From Lepus europaeus (taxonomy: Eukaryota; Chordata; Mammalia; Lagomorpha; Leporidae), in assembly GCF_033115175.1 (NCBI RefSeq), contig NC_084847.1, positions 50,973,612 to 51,037,611 of the forward strand: a stretch of 64,000 bases of DNA, written 5' to 3'. Below are positions 45,001 to 55,256 of the stretch, piece after piece. Made by a program: the position numbers and the translations under genes. Numbering within the stretch: position 1 is the first letter of the stretch; each line of letters starts with the position of its first letter. The notes below the pieces were generated by a model, which made no database searches, was not told the origin of the DNA, and saw only the letters and a program-made list of their open reading frames with translations.

Positions 45001-47108
45001 GACCGCACCCCCGGCCACCCCTGGTGGTCTCGGGCAGTGGGAAGAGCGCCATGTCTACACGTGTGTGCACTGTCTTAAACAGGGTGGAGAAGTACAGGCC
45101 GGTGAAGCTGAATGAAGTTGTGGGGAATGAAGACACGGTGAGCAGGCTGGAGGTGAGTGCCTTGAAGACCCCCTGTGCTGTCCCCCTTGTGGCCTCGCCA
45201 AGCTGGAGGTGTTTGGAGGAAGACAGCCACGGTGGGGGTGTCGGGAACCAGGAACTCAGCACATGGGAGAGATCAGGAGATCAGGAGCCCTGGCTGCTGA
45301 AAACAGCTGCTCGCAGCGCTGACTTTGTGTTGTTTTAGGATTTATTTATTTGAAAGGCAGAGTGGCAGAGATCTCACATCCAAATGGCTCAACGGCTGGG
45401 GCTGAGCCAGGCTGAAGCCAGGAGCTGGAGCCTCGTCCAGGTCTCCTAACGCGAGTGCAGGGGCCCAAGGACTTGGGTCATCTTCCACTGCTTTCCCAGG
45501 CCATAGCAGAGAGTTGGATCAGAAGTGGAGCAGCCGGGACTCGAACCGGTGCCCATATGGGATGCCGGCACCGCAGGCGGTGGCTTTACCTGCCGCGCCA
45601 CAGCACCAGCCCCTACTCCCCAAATGCCCACCATAGCCGTGGCTAGGCCATGCTGAGCACAGGGGCCGGGCAGTCCATGTGGATCTCCCACATGGGTGGC
45701 AGGGACCTAGGGACCGCTGCTTCCCAGGCTGTCCACCGGCAGGAAGCTGGAGGTCAGATGGAGGGCCGGGCACTCCACTGTGGGCCGTGAGTGTCCCGGG
45801 CAGCGTCTTCCCCACGGTCCCGGTGCTGGCCCCAGTGTGACTCACACCCCCTCTCCCCACCAGGTCTTTGCCCGAGAAGGGAACGTGCCCAACATCATAA
45901 TTGCTGTGAGTATCAGGCCCCGTTTCACTTCCTGCCCCGTGCTCTCCCCTGCTGCCTCCTTTCGCTGGGGTTGGTGGGGTGGCCTGTGGGATGGTGGCTG
46001 CAGGGGACAGTCAGAAGGGCGGTGAGTGCCGATGCCAGGGCTGCGCTGAGCTCCTTGTGGTGCCGGCAAGCACTTACTGGAGCTCCCACCTCCCCAGGGC
46101 CCTCCAGGAACAGGCAAAACTACCAGCATCCTGTGTTTGGCCCGAGCGCTGCTGGGCCCGGCCCTTAAGGATGCTGTTCTGGAACTCAATGCCTCGAATG
46201 ACAGGTGCGTGTGGGCGGGGCTGGAGGGCGGTGGGAGGGCGGCAGGTGCTTGGCCTGTGAGTTGTGGGGGCGACTGTGTTGTTCACTACTGTACCTGGGC
46301 TGACTCTGCCCCTCCCCTCACCCAGGGGGCGGGGGTGAGAGGCACTCAGAGGCATTTGTCTTAAGGTTACTTTGGGTTTTCAATGGCACCTTTAAATAAT
46401 TATTAATTGCAGTCAAATCCACACAAACTTTGCAATCGAAACCATTTTTAAAGTAAAAAAAAAAAAAAGTCTATTTATTTGAAAGAGTTCTCCAACTCAC
46501 TGGTTCACTCCCCAAACGGCCACAATAGCCAGGGCTGGGCCAGGCTGAAGCCAGGAGTCAAGAGCTTCTTCCAGGTCTCCCACGTGGGTGCAGGGGCCCA
46601 AGCACTTGGCCCATCTTCTGCTGCTTTCCCAGGCCATAGCAGGGAGCAGGTGGGACTTGAACCCAGTGTCTGTATGGGACGTGGTGCTGCAGGAGGTGGC
46701 TTAACCCGCTGCACCATCAACGCCAGCCCGTTGACCATTTTGAAATGTACACGTTTGTGTCAGATGCTGTCACGTTTTTGTGCAGCCAGAACTTTGTGTC
46801 GTGTTGTAAAACTTGAAACTTGCACTAACCAACTCGCCATCCCCTGCCCCTCGCCCCAGCACCCACCATTCTCCTCCGTGGTTCTGTGGGTGTGGCGAGT
46901 GTAGGAGCTTCGTGTAAGTGCAGTTATGTGGTCTTTGTCTGATTTCACACAGCATGAAGTCCTTATGGACCACCCGTGTTGCAGCGGCTGTCAGAATTCC
47001 TGTCTCTTGTCTGCCCGAGTAGTATTCCATCGTGTGTTCCTGTTACGTGTCGCTTGTTTTTTTTTTTTAAGATTTATTTATTTATTTGAAAGAGTTACAC
47101 AGAGAGAG

Positions 47109-47146
<38 letters not shown>

Positions 47147-50100
47147 CTTCCATCCACTGGTTCACTCCCCAGTTGGCCACAAGGGCCGGAGCTGTGCCGA
47201 TCCAAAGCCAGGAGCTTCTTCCGGGTCTCCCATATAGGTGCAGGGGACCAAGCACTTGGGCCATCTTCCACTGCTTTCCCAGGCCATAGCAGAGAGCTGG
47301 ACCAGAAGTGGAGCAGCTGGGACTTGAACCGGTGCCCATATGGGATGCTGGCACCGCAGGTGGCAGCTTAACCTGCTACACCATAACACCAGCCTGCACA
47401 TAAATCTTTAAGACCTTTTCTTCAGGTCTTTTGGGTATATACCCTGAAGTATGACTGCTGGATCCCGGTAATTCTAAATCTGATTTTTTAAAAAGGATTT
47501 ATTTATTTATTTGAAAGTCAGAATTACAGAGACAAAGGGGGAAAAACAGAGAGGGAGAGAGGTCTCCCATCCACTGGTTTGCTGAAGGGGTCACAGCTAC
47601 TGTGAATGGGCCAGGCTGAAGCCAGGAGCTGCATCTGGATTGCCCGTGTGGGTACAGGGGCCTGAGCACTTGGGCCATCCTCTGCTACTTTCCCATGTGA
47701 ACCAGCAGGGAGCTCCATCAGAAGTGGAGCAGCTGGGACTCGAACCAGCACGCGTATGGGATGCTGGCGCTGTAGGTGGCCGATTAACCTGCTACGAGCC
47801 AGCACCAGCGCCTTTTATAAAATAGATTTATTTATCTGAAAGGCTGAATGACAGAGAAGGGAGAGATCTGTCCAGTGGTTTACTCCTCAAATGGCCACAA
47901 CAGTCAGAGCTGGGCCAGACCAGAGCCAGGAGCTCCCTCCAGGCCACCCACATGGGTAACAGGAACTCAAGTATTTGAGCTGTCACCTCCTGGGTGACAG
48001 GCACAGGGGCTTGCAGGTCTCCACGCCTCCCCAGCGCTTGGCCCTCCGTGGCCATGTTCCAGGGGGTAGGCGTCCGAATGCTGGGAGGCGCTGGTTTGCC
48101 TCCGGGGTGGGGGGGGGAGAAGAGGGTCAGGGACTGGGGGCTCGCGGGCCGCGTGCAGCTGGTTCCGGAGGACCTGGCTCGCGGCTCTCTGGTGTCTGCT
48201 GTGGGAGACGTGTGCGTCCCTGAGCGGGGCGGGGTCCTGGGAATGTCCCCGCACATCCCCTGTCACGTGGGAGCCTTCGGGCTGTCCCTGTGTGAAGGAT
48301 GGTTCCAGAAGTCAGGTACAGTACATTCTAGCCGAGCGTGACCTCCTGCCCTTGTTAACGTTTATTTCATGATTTGAAAGGCAGAGCGACAGATCTTCCA
48401 TCCTTTGGTTCACTCCCCAAATGGCCACAGTGGCCGGGGCTGGGCCAGGCGGAAGCCAGGATCCTGGGACTCCATTCAGGTCTCCCATGTGAGTGGCGGG
48501 GGCCCGAGTACCTGGCCGTTATCCACGACTTCCCAAGGCACATTAGCAGGGAGCTGGATCGGGGCGGAGCCGCTGGGACCGGGGCCAGCATTCCAGTATG
48601 GGTAAAAAGTATTGATTTAGTTTGAAAAACATGTCCCCTTGCTGGTTCATCCCCAGATGCCTGCAACAGTCCAGCTAGGCCTGGCCAAAGCCAGCAGCCC
48701 AGTCTGGGTGTCCCTCATGGGTGGCAGGGACTCTTAGCAAAGCGAGACGTTCAGTTCTTATCACAAGATAGCGTGGAATGAAGTCCTTCCCGGTGGGTTA
48801 CGGACTAGATGGAGACGGATGTATTTTTTTCATCTTGGGAATTCACTGTTCACTCCCGAATTGAGCAGGTTCACCTCGGATGATGGCCTGTGGAGCCCGT
48901 AGCCGGCCATCTTGGCCCTGTGCTCAGCGTCCCCCGCAGGAGGGTCTAGAACGCTGCTCTCTCCACTGCCCGGAAACGCAGCTCAGAGGTGGGGGTGACA
49001 GTGGCAGTGAGCCCGGCCCCGACTTGTCGTTTCAGGGGCATTGACGTCGTGAGGAATAAAATCAAGATGTTCGCCCAGCAGAAGGTCACCCTCCCCAAGG
49101 GCCGGCACAAGATCATCATCCTGGATGAGGCCGACAGGTAGAGCCGGGCCGTGAGCCGTCAACCTGGGCTCTGACTCCCTACTCAGACCTCTCCTGGGGC
49201 GGGGCGGGGACTCGCCCAGCTCGTCTCCCAGGGCAGCAGGTGCGAGCTGCCGCCTGGCCTGCAGTGGACAGCTCGGGGACCGTGCTGGACCGTCTTAACC
49301 ACTTTAAAACACACAGCTCAGTGGCCTGTGAGTATGTCCAGTGTGATGGTGTACAGCCACCACTAACAGGTGAAGAAACCGTGAGTGAGTGGTTGAAAAT
49401 ACGGCAGGAATTGAAGACAGGGTGGAGCGTACGAGCTTGCGTCACTCCTGTGCGCGTTTACATCGTTGAGATTATAATACGATTCTCCTGCTGGTTTTTC
49501 CGTGCAGTGTTACACGCCACGCTGCACGTTACCGTCTTGCTGTGAAGACGTTCTCTTTCCTAGTTGCATTCCATAGTGAGGGTGCACCTCAGGGTGTGCA
49601 CATGTTCGTGTGCCCTTGTGGTACATTGTGGATCACCCTATCAGCTGACATTGATGGATGGGACGTGGACGTGTTCATTTAGGACGTGCTGGGCGCTCTG
49701 TACGTGTCCTGACTTTATTGAATTATCACAGCAACCTTCTGGAATGGTCTCCATCTCACATGGCAGCACTGAGGTCCCAGCTAGCAGGGGTGGACCATGG
49801 ACCTGTTTTTTTTGTTTGTTTTTTTGTTTTTAAAAAACTTATTTATTTAGTTATTTGAAAGGCAGTGTTAAAGAGAGGCCAAGGCAGAGAGAGAGAGAGA
49901 GATCTTCCATCCGCTGGTTCACTCCCCACATGGCCACAATGGCCAGAGCTGAGTCAGTCCGAAGCCAAGAGCTTTTTCCGAGTCTCCCACGCGGGTGCAG
50001 GGGCCCAAGGACTGGGACCATCTTCCACTGCTTTCCCAGGCCATAGTAGGGAGCTGGATCGGAAGTGGAGCACCCAGGACTGGAACCAGCGCCCATATGG

Positions 50101-53100
50101 GATGCCGGGGCTGCCGGTGGCGGCTTTACCCGCTGTACGTGACGCCCATGTCCGTCCACCCTGAGTTGCACATGCAAGCTGCCTGCCCGTGTCTCCTTAG
50201 CATGACGGACGGGGCCCAGCAGGCCTTGAGGAGGACCATGGAGATCTACTCCAAGACGACTCGCTTCGCTCTGGCGTGCAACGCTTCCGACAAAATCATA
50301 GGTGCGGTGAGCCCTGGGCTGAGCTCCGTGTAACCAGCTGTGTAAAATTTTGTTTGTTTGTTTCTAAAATTTATTTATTTGAAAGGCAGAGGGGAGGGAT
50401 GAAAACCTAGGACAGTCAGTGTGGCAGCCACAGAGAGGGAGGGGCTATCGGCTCTAATCCAGAGGCCAGGAGCGGGTGTCAGACCCACCCCCCACCCCCC
50501 ACCCCCACCCCCCCACCCCCGGCCCTGTCCTGTTCCCACCACCCCAGGGGTCCGGGAGCGCCACCTGGACCCGCGGCGACACAGTGTGCCTGCCCAGGGC
50601 TGTCCTGGGCCGTGCCGGCTGAGGCCTCTGGTCCATGGCTTGTGGGTGGACAGTGCGGCGTCTCGCCCCGTTGGGCACGTCTTTGCTGAGCCCCTGCCCA
50701 GCGGGTGTTGCAGCTCGGGGAGCGCGGCTCAGGCCCCGTCCGTGTCGCGCAGAGCCCATCCAGTCGCGGTGCGCCGTCCTGCGCTACACCAAGCTCACCG
50801 ACGCGCAGATTCTCGCCAGGCTGCTGAGCGTCATCGAGAAGGAGAACGTGCCGCACACGGACGACGGCCTGGAGGCCATCATCTTCACGGCGCAGGGCGA
50901 CATGCGGCAGGTGCGCGGCGGGGCGGGGCGGGGCCGCGGACCTGGGCGGCGCGGTGCAGCCCGGGAGCTCACGCGGCCGTGTTTGCTGACCCCTGCCCCC
51001 AGGCGCTGAACAACCTACAGTCCACCTTCTCGGGGTTCGGTTTCATCAACAGCGAGAACGTGTTCAAGGTACCAGGGCTGCTCTGCGGCCTGCGGAATGC
51101 GAGGGGGTCTGCGTGCCCAGAAGGGGCAGGTGCTCCGCCTCCGTGGGGGTGGGTTGGAGGGCCGGGCGTGTGGCCCTGCCCTGCCACGTTCGCATGCCTG
51201 GCTTTGTGGGCGAGAGCCACCCATGCACCGTCCTCCCCCCCAGCGGCCTCTGACCCCACACGGCCGGGTCTCTTCTGCACGCCCCACTTGCTGTTCCCAC
51301 TCCTCCGGGGCGGGCAGCAGTGCCCAGTTGAGGGACAAGGTTCTCTGTGCCCCACACCAGCGCATCTAGCTATGGGAAGGGTCTGGAAGCTGGCTGCCCA
51401 GGGCCGTTGGGAGGAAGCTGGGTGGGGCTGCCCAAGCTCTCCCTGGGTGGCGGGTGGCGGGAGCCTGGGAGAAGCCTGCCCAGCCCCTGGCATGGATGTG
51501 TTCACACGTGCTTAGGAAGGGACCGGGCTCCATGGTGACGGGCAGGGTCCCGCGTCATCCTGGGGCAGGCACCCACCCACGGAGGGCAGGCGAGGGCAGG
51601 CGAGGGTGCCACCTGGAGATGCTGGGGGCGGGGGTCAGGCCAACAGCGCAGCCGGGGTGCAAGCGAGGGCCCATGGAGGGCACTGGGGGGCGGTGGCTCT
51701 GGCCGAGGGGAGCTTCCCCGTGGGAGAGGTGGGCCCCACGGCTCCCCGTTCCTTTGTGGGTCTGAGCGCTGTAAGACGGTGCCCGGGGCCTCACAGCGGC
51801 CCCCCCACCCCACGCGTGCCTGCTGCGTTGTTCTTGTGGCTGAGAAGCCTGTGGCTGTGGCATTGGAAGCAGCTCTCCGTGACTTCTCAGTGGTCAGAGG
51901 GAGAGCCCCACGCCTCAGCCGCTTTGCTCCCGTGGCCACGCCCAGCCCGGTGCCCCTCTCGTGTCTCGGCCAGGTCTGCGACGAGCCCCACCCGCTACTA
52001 GTCAAGGAAATGATCCAGCACTGTGTGAACGCCAACATCGATGAAGCCTACAAGGTGCCCTCTCCCGCCCGCCCCTGCCCCTGCCCCCCAGAGCTGCGCG
52101 CGCTCCCTCCTGCTGTAGATCCACTTGGGCCAGAGCTGCTCGGCCTGTGGCACGCTGTTGTATCTTACTTGAAGGGCAGAGAGATCGTCCATCCACTGGC
52201 TCACTCCCCCAGTGCCTGCAGCAGCCAGGGCCGGGCCAGGCCAGGCCGGAGCCCAGACCTCAGTCAGGGTCTCCACGGGGGTGGCAGGGACCCAAGCATG
52301 CAAGCCGTCTCCCCGGGTGCCCTTTAGCAGGAAGCTGGATTGGAAACGGAGGAGCCGGGACTCGAACCAGGCACTCTGAGGTGTACGCAGGCCGCGCGCC
52401 TGCCCCTGAATCACGCTGCCTGAATGCCGCAGGCCTGCGAGGGACAGCCGCGGCTTCCCGCTGCACTTCTGTCCTCTGTGAGGGAGACTTGGCCCTGAGA
52501 AAAGCCCCGCCCCTTCACTTCCGGAGAAGCCGGTCTCGTGAGCAGCTCGGGACCCGGCCTCTTGGGACCCCACTGTCCCCAGGCAGCCACAAGGGGCAGG
52601 CCCAGGAGGGAGCGCCTGGCCCACAAGCAGGTCCCACTGGCCTCGGTCACTTGGGAGGTGGAGGTGTGAGGGGGGCCCCTGCTCTCATCACAGTTTCCCC
52701 ACCTCGCTCCCAACAAACCCGGCTGGAAGTCACCCAGGTTTAGGGCAGGGCCAGAGCCAACGTGAGATCGGAGTGCGAGAGAGGGAGACTGAGGTAGAGG
52801 CAGAGAGCCAGGCCTGAGTGGGACAGAAGGAAGCCCTCGGGGTCAGGGACGCTGCGTCCTGCTCCCTGGACTTGCCCCCACGGTGTCAAAGCGAGGAAGG
52901 GAGGAGGCAATGGCCGCCCCCTCCAGGCTTGCACGGGCGCGTGGTGACCGGCAGCAGGCGGGCTGTCCCTGCGCAGGCTCAGACATTGGGCGGGCTTGGG
53001 AGGGGCCATCCTGGAGTACATTTGCAATACATTGGGGGGGGGGGGACCATGTAAATCGCCCCCCCCCCCCAGGGGAACTGGAGGGTGTGGCCCACAGGGG

Positions 53101-55228
53101 TCCTTGGCTCCCTGGTGATCGCCTGGGGTGAGCCCGGCACTCCCTGCAGGGTGACTGACAGGCGTGGCTCCGCCCCTGGGCCCTGTGGTTCCAAGCGCTC
53201 AGCACCCTCACCACTGTGTGCTCTTGGCCAGATTCTCGCACACCTGTGGCACCTGGGCTACTCCCCAGAAGACATCATTGGCAACATTTTCCGGGTGTGT
53301 AAAACCTTCCAGATGGCGGAGTACTTGAAGCTGGAGTTTATCAAGGTCAGTGGGGAGGGGGAGAGGATCACGCACCTATAGAGCTCACAGGCCTGGCGCC
53401 GGCTGGTGCACCCAGGGCCAGGGGAGGCCCCACCCCCTTCCGCACTGCAGCCTGGGCTCCCTTTGTTGAAGGTTCTGTTATGTATTCGTAAATATAATTT
53501 AGTATTGTGTTTCATTTGAAAAGCAGAGAGACAGACACACATCTCCCATCGGCTGGCTCCCTCCTCAGATGCCCACCACATCCAGGGCTGGACCAGGCCA
53601 AAACCGGAGCCAGGGGCTCAGCCTGGGTCTCCCGTGTGGCAGGGGTCCAAGTACTTGGGCTCCCAGGTTGCAGGGCAGTGGGAAGCTGGATCGGAAGCCG
53701 AACTGGGACTTGAACCCAGGCACTGGGAGACGGGACGTGGGCTTCACAAGTGGCCTAGCTGTCGTGCCAAGCGCCTGCTCTGTTTTCCGATCAGGGGACA
53801 GACTTTGCCAGAATGTCCCAGAAATGGAATTGTGCAGGTTCTGTCTCCTCTCGCGTAGCTTAATGGCCCTCGGGCAGTGCGCACGGTCGCCAGGAGCGGG
53901 CTCCATCTTTTTCCTGGCTGAGTAGTATTCCGTGCCGGGCGTGCGTCGCAGTTTACCGGCTCACCAGTTCCAGGGCAGTTGGGCCTCCAGACTTGAGAGG
54001 CTGCGAATAACACAACCGTGAACATTTGCGTACGTGGGTCAGCTCAAGCGTGAACAGAACTTTCCGTGTCTGCTGGGTGAATTCCTAGCAGTGAGGTTGC
54101 TTAGTCAAATGGGACGTGTAGATTTAACTTCGCGAGAACTTGCCAAACTGATTTCCCAAGTGGCTGGCGGCGTGTTTCGCATTCCTGCCGGCAAAGTGAG
54201 CGTTCGAGGTGCCCCGCGTCCCGGCCAGCACGGGGAGGGCTGGGCTGGGTTTTCCAAGCCCTCGTCGGAGGCGGGGAATGGTGTGTCATCCTGGCTGTAA
54301 CTTGCTTGTCCCTGGTCGCCCACGGTTTTTTGGTTTTTTTTTGTTTTTTTTTTTTTTGTTTTGTTTTTTTGACAGGCAGAGTGGACAGTGAGAGAGAGAG
54401 ACAGAGAGAAAGGTCTTCCTTTTTTGCCGTTGGTTCACCCTCCAATGGCCGCCGCGGTAGCGCGCTGCGGCCGGCGCACCGCGCTGACCCGATGGCAGGA
54501 GCCAGGTGCTTCTCCTGGTCTCCCATGGGGTGCAGGGCCCAAGAACTTGGGCCATCCTCCACTGCACTCCCTGGCCACAGCAGAGAGCTGGCCTGGAAGA
54601 GGGGCAGCCGGGACAGGATCGGTGCCCCAACCGGGACTAGAACCCGGTGTGCCGGCGCCGCAAGGCGGAGGATTAGCCTAGTGAGCCGCGGCGCCAGCCG
54701 GTTTTTTGTTTTTGTTTTTAGTTTTATTTATTTTATGTGAAAGGCATAGTTCACTCCCCAGGTGGCTATAGCAGCCAGGGCTGGGCCAGGCCAGAGCCAG
54801 GAGCCTGGGACTCCATCCGGGTCTCCCACATGGGTGGCAGGAGCCCAAGCACTTGAGCCGGCACCTGCTGCCTCCCAGGGTGTCCATGAGCAAGGAGCTG
54901 GACTGGAAGGCGAGCAAAACATTGCTTTAGGAAAGAAATTGAACTTCAGTCAAGCGTGCCATGTCATATCTCAGCGTTCCTGTCCTAGCCAGAGTTTGGG
55001 TTCATTTTAGCTCTTTTTGAGCAAACCATTAGTTCAGATTTTAAAAAAAAAAACAACAACAAACCAAGAACAACTCCCTCCCTTGCTAACCAGGCTTCCG
55101 CGGGGCTTGTTTTTCAGGAAATCGGATACACGCACATGAAAGTCGCAGAAGGCGTGAACTCTCTGCTGCAGATGGCGGGGCTGCTGGCCAGGCTGTGCCA
55201 GAAGACAATGGCCCCGGTGGCCAGTTAG
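41900..55228 (+). CDS. RFC2: RFC2, replication factor C subunit 2 (40 kDa), complete spliced gene
   Basis: Eleven coding exons join as 41900-41988, 45083-45152, 45864-45905, 46098-46204, 49036-49137, 50201-50301, 50753-50910, 51003-51068, 51974-52054, 53232-53345 and 55118-55228. They give 1041 nt, 346 residues plus TAG. Every junction is GT-AG and keeps frame. The product is a AAA+ ATPase subunit of the RFC1-5 clamp loader, which loads PCNA onto primer-template DNA in the nucleus; it also serves the alternative RAD17, CTF18 and ATAD5 loaders. Visible motifs are VEKYRP (31-36), Walker A GPPGTGKT (68-75), Walker B DEAD (133-136), sensor-1 Asn about 164, the SRC arginine-finger motif (175-177), sensor-2 GDMR (219-222), and a C-terminal helical collar domain. 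The human protein is, as I recall, 354 residues; the difference is in the divergent N-terminus before GHYELPW. No disabling mutation is seen. Confidence 0.97.
42110..42436 (-). mobile_element. A-tailed C-repeat SINE in RFC2 intron 1
   Basis: T-run (about 16), GACAGGCAGAGTGGACAGTG, end GCCACAGTGCCGGCC. Flanking CCTCACCGCTTTTTC / CCTCACTGCTTTTTC looks like the target duplication. Confidence 0.95.
42730..43008 (+). mobile_element. C-repeat SINE with a 16-bp tandem repeat
   Basis: CCCGAGTGGCCAGTCC occurs twice in a row near the 5' end; CAAATAAATAAAGTAAATCTT-type tail. Confidence 0.87.
43040..43358 (+). mobile_element. C-repeat SINE, ATAA-tailed
   Basis: GGTGTGGTGGGTACAGCTGC start, GCCGGTTCGAGTCCCGGCTG; AAATAAATAAAATAAATC end. 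Confidence 0.92.
43359..43457. mobile_element. MITE-like fragment
   Basis: TTTCACAAAGTTTCCAGAAA, AGAAGTTTATGTTGATGC and TTTTGAAATCCATGCAGCC align with the MITE-like element at 34468-35373. Confidence 0.6.
43476..43756 (-). mobile_element. C-repeat SINE in RFC2 intron 1
   Basis: AATTTATTTATTTGGAAAGC to CTGTGCCACAGCGCTGGCCC. Confidence 0.88.
43757..44497 (+). other. RFC2: Unique part of RFC2 intron 1
   Basis: About 740 bp of unique sequence. ORFs on both strands lack homology or splice support, so I treat it as plain intron. Confidence 0.5.
44498..44756 (-). mobile_element. C-repeat SINE in RFC2 intron 1, tail lost
   Basis: CTTCCATTCGCTGGTTCACT to CTATGCCACAGCGCCAGCC. Confidence 0.88.
44762..45010 (-). 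mobile_element. C-repeat SINE just upstream of RFC2 exon 2
   Basis: GCTTTATTTGGAAGGCAGAG to GTGGGATGTGGGTGACCGCA; about 75 bp from the exon. Confidence 0.83.
45083..45152 (+). CDS. RFC2: RFC2 coding exon 2
   Basis: Encodes residues 30-53 ([20 protein letters not shown] onward). This contains the RFC signature VEKYRP at the N-terminus of the AAA+ module. Acceptor TTAAACAG|GGTGG, donor CTGGAG|GTGAGT. Confidence 0.97.
45336..45835 (-). mobile_element. Two consecutive C-repeat SINEs in RFC2 intron 2
   Basis: 45336-45613 runs from GATTTATTTATTTGAAAGGC to CACAGCACCAGCCCC. About 45614-45835 is a second, diverged copy beginning TACTCCCCAAATGCCCACC. Confidence 0.84.
45864..45905 (+). CDS. RFC2: RFC2 coding exon 3
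   Basis: A 42-nt exon encoding [14 protein letters not shown] (54-67), the strand leading into the P-loop. Acceptor CCCCACCAG|GTC, donor ATTGCT|GTGAGT. Confidence 0.96.
46098..46204 (+). CDS. RFC2: RFC2 coding exon 4 (Walker A)
   Basis: Encodes residues 68-103, opening with [10 protein letters not shown], the intact P-loop that binds ATP, and ending LELNASNDR. Acceptor CTCCCCAG|GGC, donor GACAG|GTGCGT. Confidence 0.97.
46452..46730 (-). mobile_element. C-repeat SINE in RFC2 intron 4, inside L1
   Basis: A-run then GTCTATTTATTTGAAAGAGT to CACCATCAACGCCAGCCC. L1 3' sequence lies on both sides. Confidence 0.88.
47057..47395 (-). mobile_element. C-repeat SINE, ATAA-tailed, in RFC2 intron 4
   Basis: T-run, AAGATTTATTTATTTATTTG, GA tract, to CACCATAACACCAGCC. 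Confidence 0.92.
47485..47992 (-). mobile_element. Two consecutive C-repeat SINEs in RFC2 intron 4
   Basis: 47485-47813 (AAAGGATTTATTTATTTATT to CAGCACCAGCGCC) is followed by about 47814-47992 (AATAGATTTATTTATCTGAA), truncated. Confidence 0.88.
48357..48735 (-). mobile_element. C-repeat SINE plus fragment in RFC2 intron 4
   Basis: 48357-48601 runs from AACGTTTATTTCATGATTTG to GGCCAGCATTCCAGTATG. A second fragment (about 48638-48735) starts TGCTGGTTCATCCCCAGATG. Confidence 0.82.
49036..49137 (+). CDS. RFC2: RFC2 coding exon 5 (Walker B)
   Basis: Encodes residues 103-137, including [10 protein letters not shown] and IIILDEAD. The Walker B acidic residues are intact. Acceptor GTTTCAG|GGGC, donor GACAG|GTAGAG. 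Confidence 0.97.
49285..49390 (-). mobile_element. L1 3' UTR fragment, antisense, RFC2 intron 5
   Basis: TTAACCACTTTAAAACACAC, GCTCAGTGGCCTGTGAGTA and TGTACAGCCACCACTAAC match the old L1 3' end pattern in reverse. Confidence 0.65.
49829..50146 (-). mobile_element. C-repeat SINE immediately upstream of RFC2 exon 6
   Basis: AAAACTTATTTATTTAGTTA to CGGCTTTACCCGCTGTACG. About 55 bp separate it from the exon 6 acceptor. Confidence 0.9.
50201..50301 (+). CDS. RFC2: RFC2 coding exon 6 (sensor 1)
   Basis: Encodes [20 protein letters not shown] onward through [12 protein letters not shown]. The Asn in ACNAS is the sensor-1 position. Acceptor CTCCTTAG|CATG, donor ATAG|GTGCGG. A SINE ends only about 55 nt upstream of this exon. 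Confidence 0.97.
50362..50460 (-). mobile_element. C-repeat SINE 3' fragment, RFC2 intron 6
   Basis: TAAAATTTATTTATTTGAAA followed by GGCAGAGGGGAGGG; the body is lost. A C-rich simple tract follows at about 50480-50525. Confidence 0.7.
50753..50910 (+). CDS. RFC2: RFC2 coding exon 7 (SRC motif, sensor 2)
   Basis: Encodes E171-Q223, from [12 protein letters not shown] through FTAQGDMRQ. It contains the SRC motif, which supplies an arginine finger to the neighbouring subunit, and the sensor-2 arginine. The local sequence [20 protein letters not shown] differs slightly from human. The exon is unusually GC/CpG-rich. Confidence 0.97.
51003..51068 (+). CDS. RFC2: RFC2 coding exon 8
   Basis: A 66-nt exon encoding [20 protein letters not shown] plus FK (224-245), at the start of the linker to the collar domain. 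Acceptor GCCCCCAG|GCG, donor TTCAAG|GTACCA. Confidence 0.97.
51069..51973 (+). other. RFC2: RFC2 intron 8
   Basis: A GC-rich 905-bp intron without SINEs. An open frame runs through from exons 7-8 but has no family similarity. Confidence 0.6.
51974..52054 (+). CDS. RFC2: RFC2 coding exon 9
   Basis: Encodes residues 246-272, [20 protein letters not shown] then NIDEAYK, helical C-terminal region. Acceptor TCGGCCAG|GTC, donor TACAAG|GTGCCC. Confidence 0.97.
52153..52402 (-). mobile_element. C-repeat SINE, RFC2 intron 9
   Basis: CATCCACTGGCTCACTCCCC, CCACGGGGGTGGCAGGGACC, GGACTCGAACCAGGCACTCT. Confidence 0.85.
52403..53231 (+). other. RFC2: 3' part of RFC2 intron 9
   Basis: Unique GC-rich sequence with adjacent G- and C-runs at about 53034-53046 and 53061-53070, able to form a hairpin. 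No gene. Confidence 0.5.
53232..53345 (+). CDS. RFC2: RFC2 coding exon 10
   Basis: Encodes residues 273-310, [20 protein letters not shown] then [18 protein letters not shown]. This is part of the C-terminal collar, through which RFC subunits assemble. Acceptor TTGGCCAG|ATT, donor ATCAAG|GTCAGT. Confidence 0.97.
53505..53777 (-). mobile_element. C-repeat SINE, RFC2 intron 10
   Basis: TTTCATTTGAAAAGCAGAGA to GCCTAGCTGTCGTGCCAAGC. Confidence 0.83.
53778..54325 (-). mobile_element. L1 3' region fragment, antisense, RFC2 intron 10
   Basis: GAGTAGTATTCCGTGCCG, GAATAACACAACCGTGAACA, GAATTCCTAGCAGTGAGG and TTCCCAAGTGGCTGGCGG follow the canonical order of an old L1 3' end in reverse complement. C-to-T decay at CpGs is less than usual. 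Confidence 0.78.
54328..54698 (-). mobile_element. A-tailed C-repeat SINE, RFC2 intron 10
   Basis: T-rich tail with G interruptions, TTGACAGGCAGAGTGGACAG, end GCCGCGGCGCCAGCC. Target duplication around CGGTTTTTTG. Confidence 0.95.
54719..54922 (-). mobile_element. C-repeat SINE, truncated, RFC2 intron 10
   Basis: TTTTATTTATTTTATGTGAA, CCACATGGGTGGCAGGAGCC, to GAGCTGGACTGGAAGGCG. Confidence 0.84.
55118..55228 (+). CDS. RFC2: RFC2 last coding exon (11)
   Basis: Encodes residues 311-346, [20 protein letters not shown] then [16 protein letters not shown], followed by TAG at 55226-55228. Acceptor TTTTTCAG|GAA. Confidence 0.97.
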   Translation, partial: EIGYTHMKVAEGVNSLLQMAGLLARLCQKTMAPVAS

Positions 55229-55256
55229 AGCCGAGAGTCCCCAGGTGCTGTGTGAT

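Larger units (their letters stand above)
46375..47484 (-). mobile_element. L1 3' region fragments, antisense, split by two SINEs
   Basis: TGCAGTCAAATCCACACAAA (about 46375-46450), TGTACACGTTTGTGTCAG through AGTAGTATTCCATCGTGTG (46731-47056) and TCTTTTGGGTATATACCCTG (47397-47484) are in the order of an old mammalian L1 3' end read in reverse complement. Confidence 0.8.

Noticed and set aside
50421-51515. A 364-codon plus-strand ORF overlapping RFC2 exons 7-8
   Set aside because: It reads through introns. The parts that look conserved in other frames are exactly the spliced RFC2 exons.
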